From NCBI RefSeq assembly GCF_000711895.1, contig NZ_JONO01000010.1, forward strand, positions 48,944-112,943: 64,000 bases of DNA, written 5' to 3'. Origin of the DNA: Photorhabdus australis DSM 17609. Its GTDB lineage: Bacteria; Pseudomonadota; Gammaproteobacteria; Enterobacterales; Enterobacteriaceae. Under the pieces are notes generated by a model, which saw only the letters and a program-made list of their open reading frames with translations, was not told where the DNA came from and ran no database searches. The translations under genes and the position numbers were made by a program. This document shows positions 63,589 to 64,000 of this stretch, in pieces (the first letter of the stretch is position 1; each line of letters opens with the position of its first letter).

Positions 63589-63705
63589 TTTTGAATAATC
63601 CAGCTTAGTTCAAAACAAGAGTAACCTTTGGCCTGATGTATTAAAGAAAAAATTTACTGCTTCGCATCGGGCCATTGGTATTCAAAATAGATTCTTAGTT
63701 AAATA

Positions 63706-64000
63706 TATACCCAAGAAACTTCAAGATGCAGTTTTTAGCACCTGAAAATGGTCATTAATTCTCGATGTCAGCGAGTCCGCTATATCAGGTAGCGTTGTAG
63801 TGAAAAATTTGAACACTTTGTCTCGAAATTCCTGTTTATTAGCGAAATAACGGTTATTTCGAACCTGTTCATTCATGACCTTCCATAATCGCTCTATCGG
63901 GTTTAAATTGGGACTGTAGGGAGGAAGGTAATGTAACTCAATATTGCTGATATAAGCCCAGTCCTTCACCAGATGCGCTTTGTTGTAACCCGCCCCATCC
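63706..64000 (-). mobile_element. IS630-family insertion sequence, 3' end
   Basis: Begins with the terminal sequence TATACCCAAGAAACTTCAAG, with a TA target, and contains the transposase 3' end. The rest runs past the window edge. The terminus closely resembles the ends of the MITE-like repeats. Confidence 0.85.
63721..64000 (-). CDS. IS630-family transposase, partial (C-terminal 92 residues)
   Basis: The frame is open to the window edge. The visible part begins DGAGYNKAHLV, probably with the second Asp of the DDE triad, and continues with LPPYSPNLNPIERLWKVMNE, which carries the catalytic Glu of the IS630/Tc1-mariner type. The stop codon (63721-63723) lies inside the terminal inverted repeat. 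Start and N terminus are outside. Confidence 0.93.
   Translation of the reverse strand, partial: DGAGYNKAHLVKDWAYISNIELHYLPPYSPNLNPIERLWKVMNEQVRNNRYFANKQEFRDKVFKFFTTTLPDIADSLTSRINDHFQVLKTAS

Overview
The window looks like a Photorhabdus chromosome (Enterobacterales, Morganellaceae). I infer this from the low-GC enterobacterial gene style, an Mrp/Mad-type fimbrial operon with its recombinase, a seven-bladed PLL-type fucose lectin, a type VI lipase module, and many copies of a 113-127 bp TA-flanked repeat. No rRNA or tRNA gene was seen. All assignments come from reading the sequence; no search was run.

Layout. 1-4.4 kb (minus strand): a RiPP cluster that closely parallels pantocin A. It has a 33-residue precursor with an EEK core, a ThiF/E1-like enzyme with an N-terminal peptide-binding domain, a 2OG-Fe(II) oxygenase, an EamA exporter and an M32 carboxypeptidase. 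5-9 kb: a small secreted Cys peptide, a MATE pump, and the CsgG / DUF4810 / GNA1162 lipoprotein trio. 9.9-14.5 kb: fdnGHI formate dehydrogenase-N with Cys instead of selenocysteine at the active site. 15-16.4 kb: an HAAAP amino-acid permease. 17-21.6 kb: a biosynthetic-looking block of PriA/HisA-like isomerase, phosphoribosyltransferase, HAD phosphatase, PurA-like ligase and Nudix hydrolase. The isomerase and ligase carry changes at key substrate or catalytic positions.

22.1-31.4 kb: a ten-gene phase-variable fimbrial operon (minus strand), ending in an MrpJ-like regulator. It is controlled by an invertible segment (30299-30617) next to a FimB/MrpI-type recombinase. 32-33.6 kb: a phosphoethanolamine transferase. 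34-40.4 kb: an accessory patch with gene remnants, a pRiA4b ORF-3-like gene, a class-3 lipase type VI effector with its immunity gene, a decayed tandem duplicate of that pair, and a DUF4123 adaptor. 40.4-48.7 kb: a degenerate CRISPR array directly abutting a type I-E interference operon (cas3, cascade) that has no cas1 or cas2.

49-55 kb: an HTH-Fic protein with a palindromic operator, then a FecI/FecR/TonB-receptor iron or heme uptake set behind a Fur box. 55-61.8 kb: L-fucose catabolism (fucA divergent from fucPIKR; no fucU or fucO), followed by a PLL fucose lectin. 63.7-64 kb: the 3' end of an IS630 element whose terminus resembles the ends of the repeats seen throughout the window, suggesting these are IS630-mobilised MITEs.

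The two best candidates for new biology are the pantocin-like EEK RiPP cluster and the PriA/PRTase/HAD/PurA-like/Nudix cluster. The adaptation-less CRISPR locus, whose worn repeats still fold, is third.
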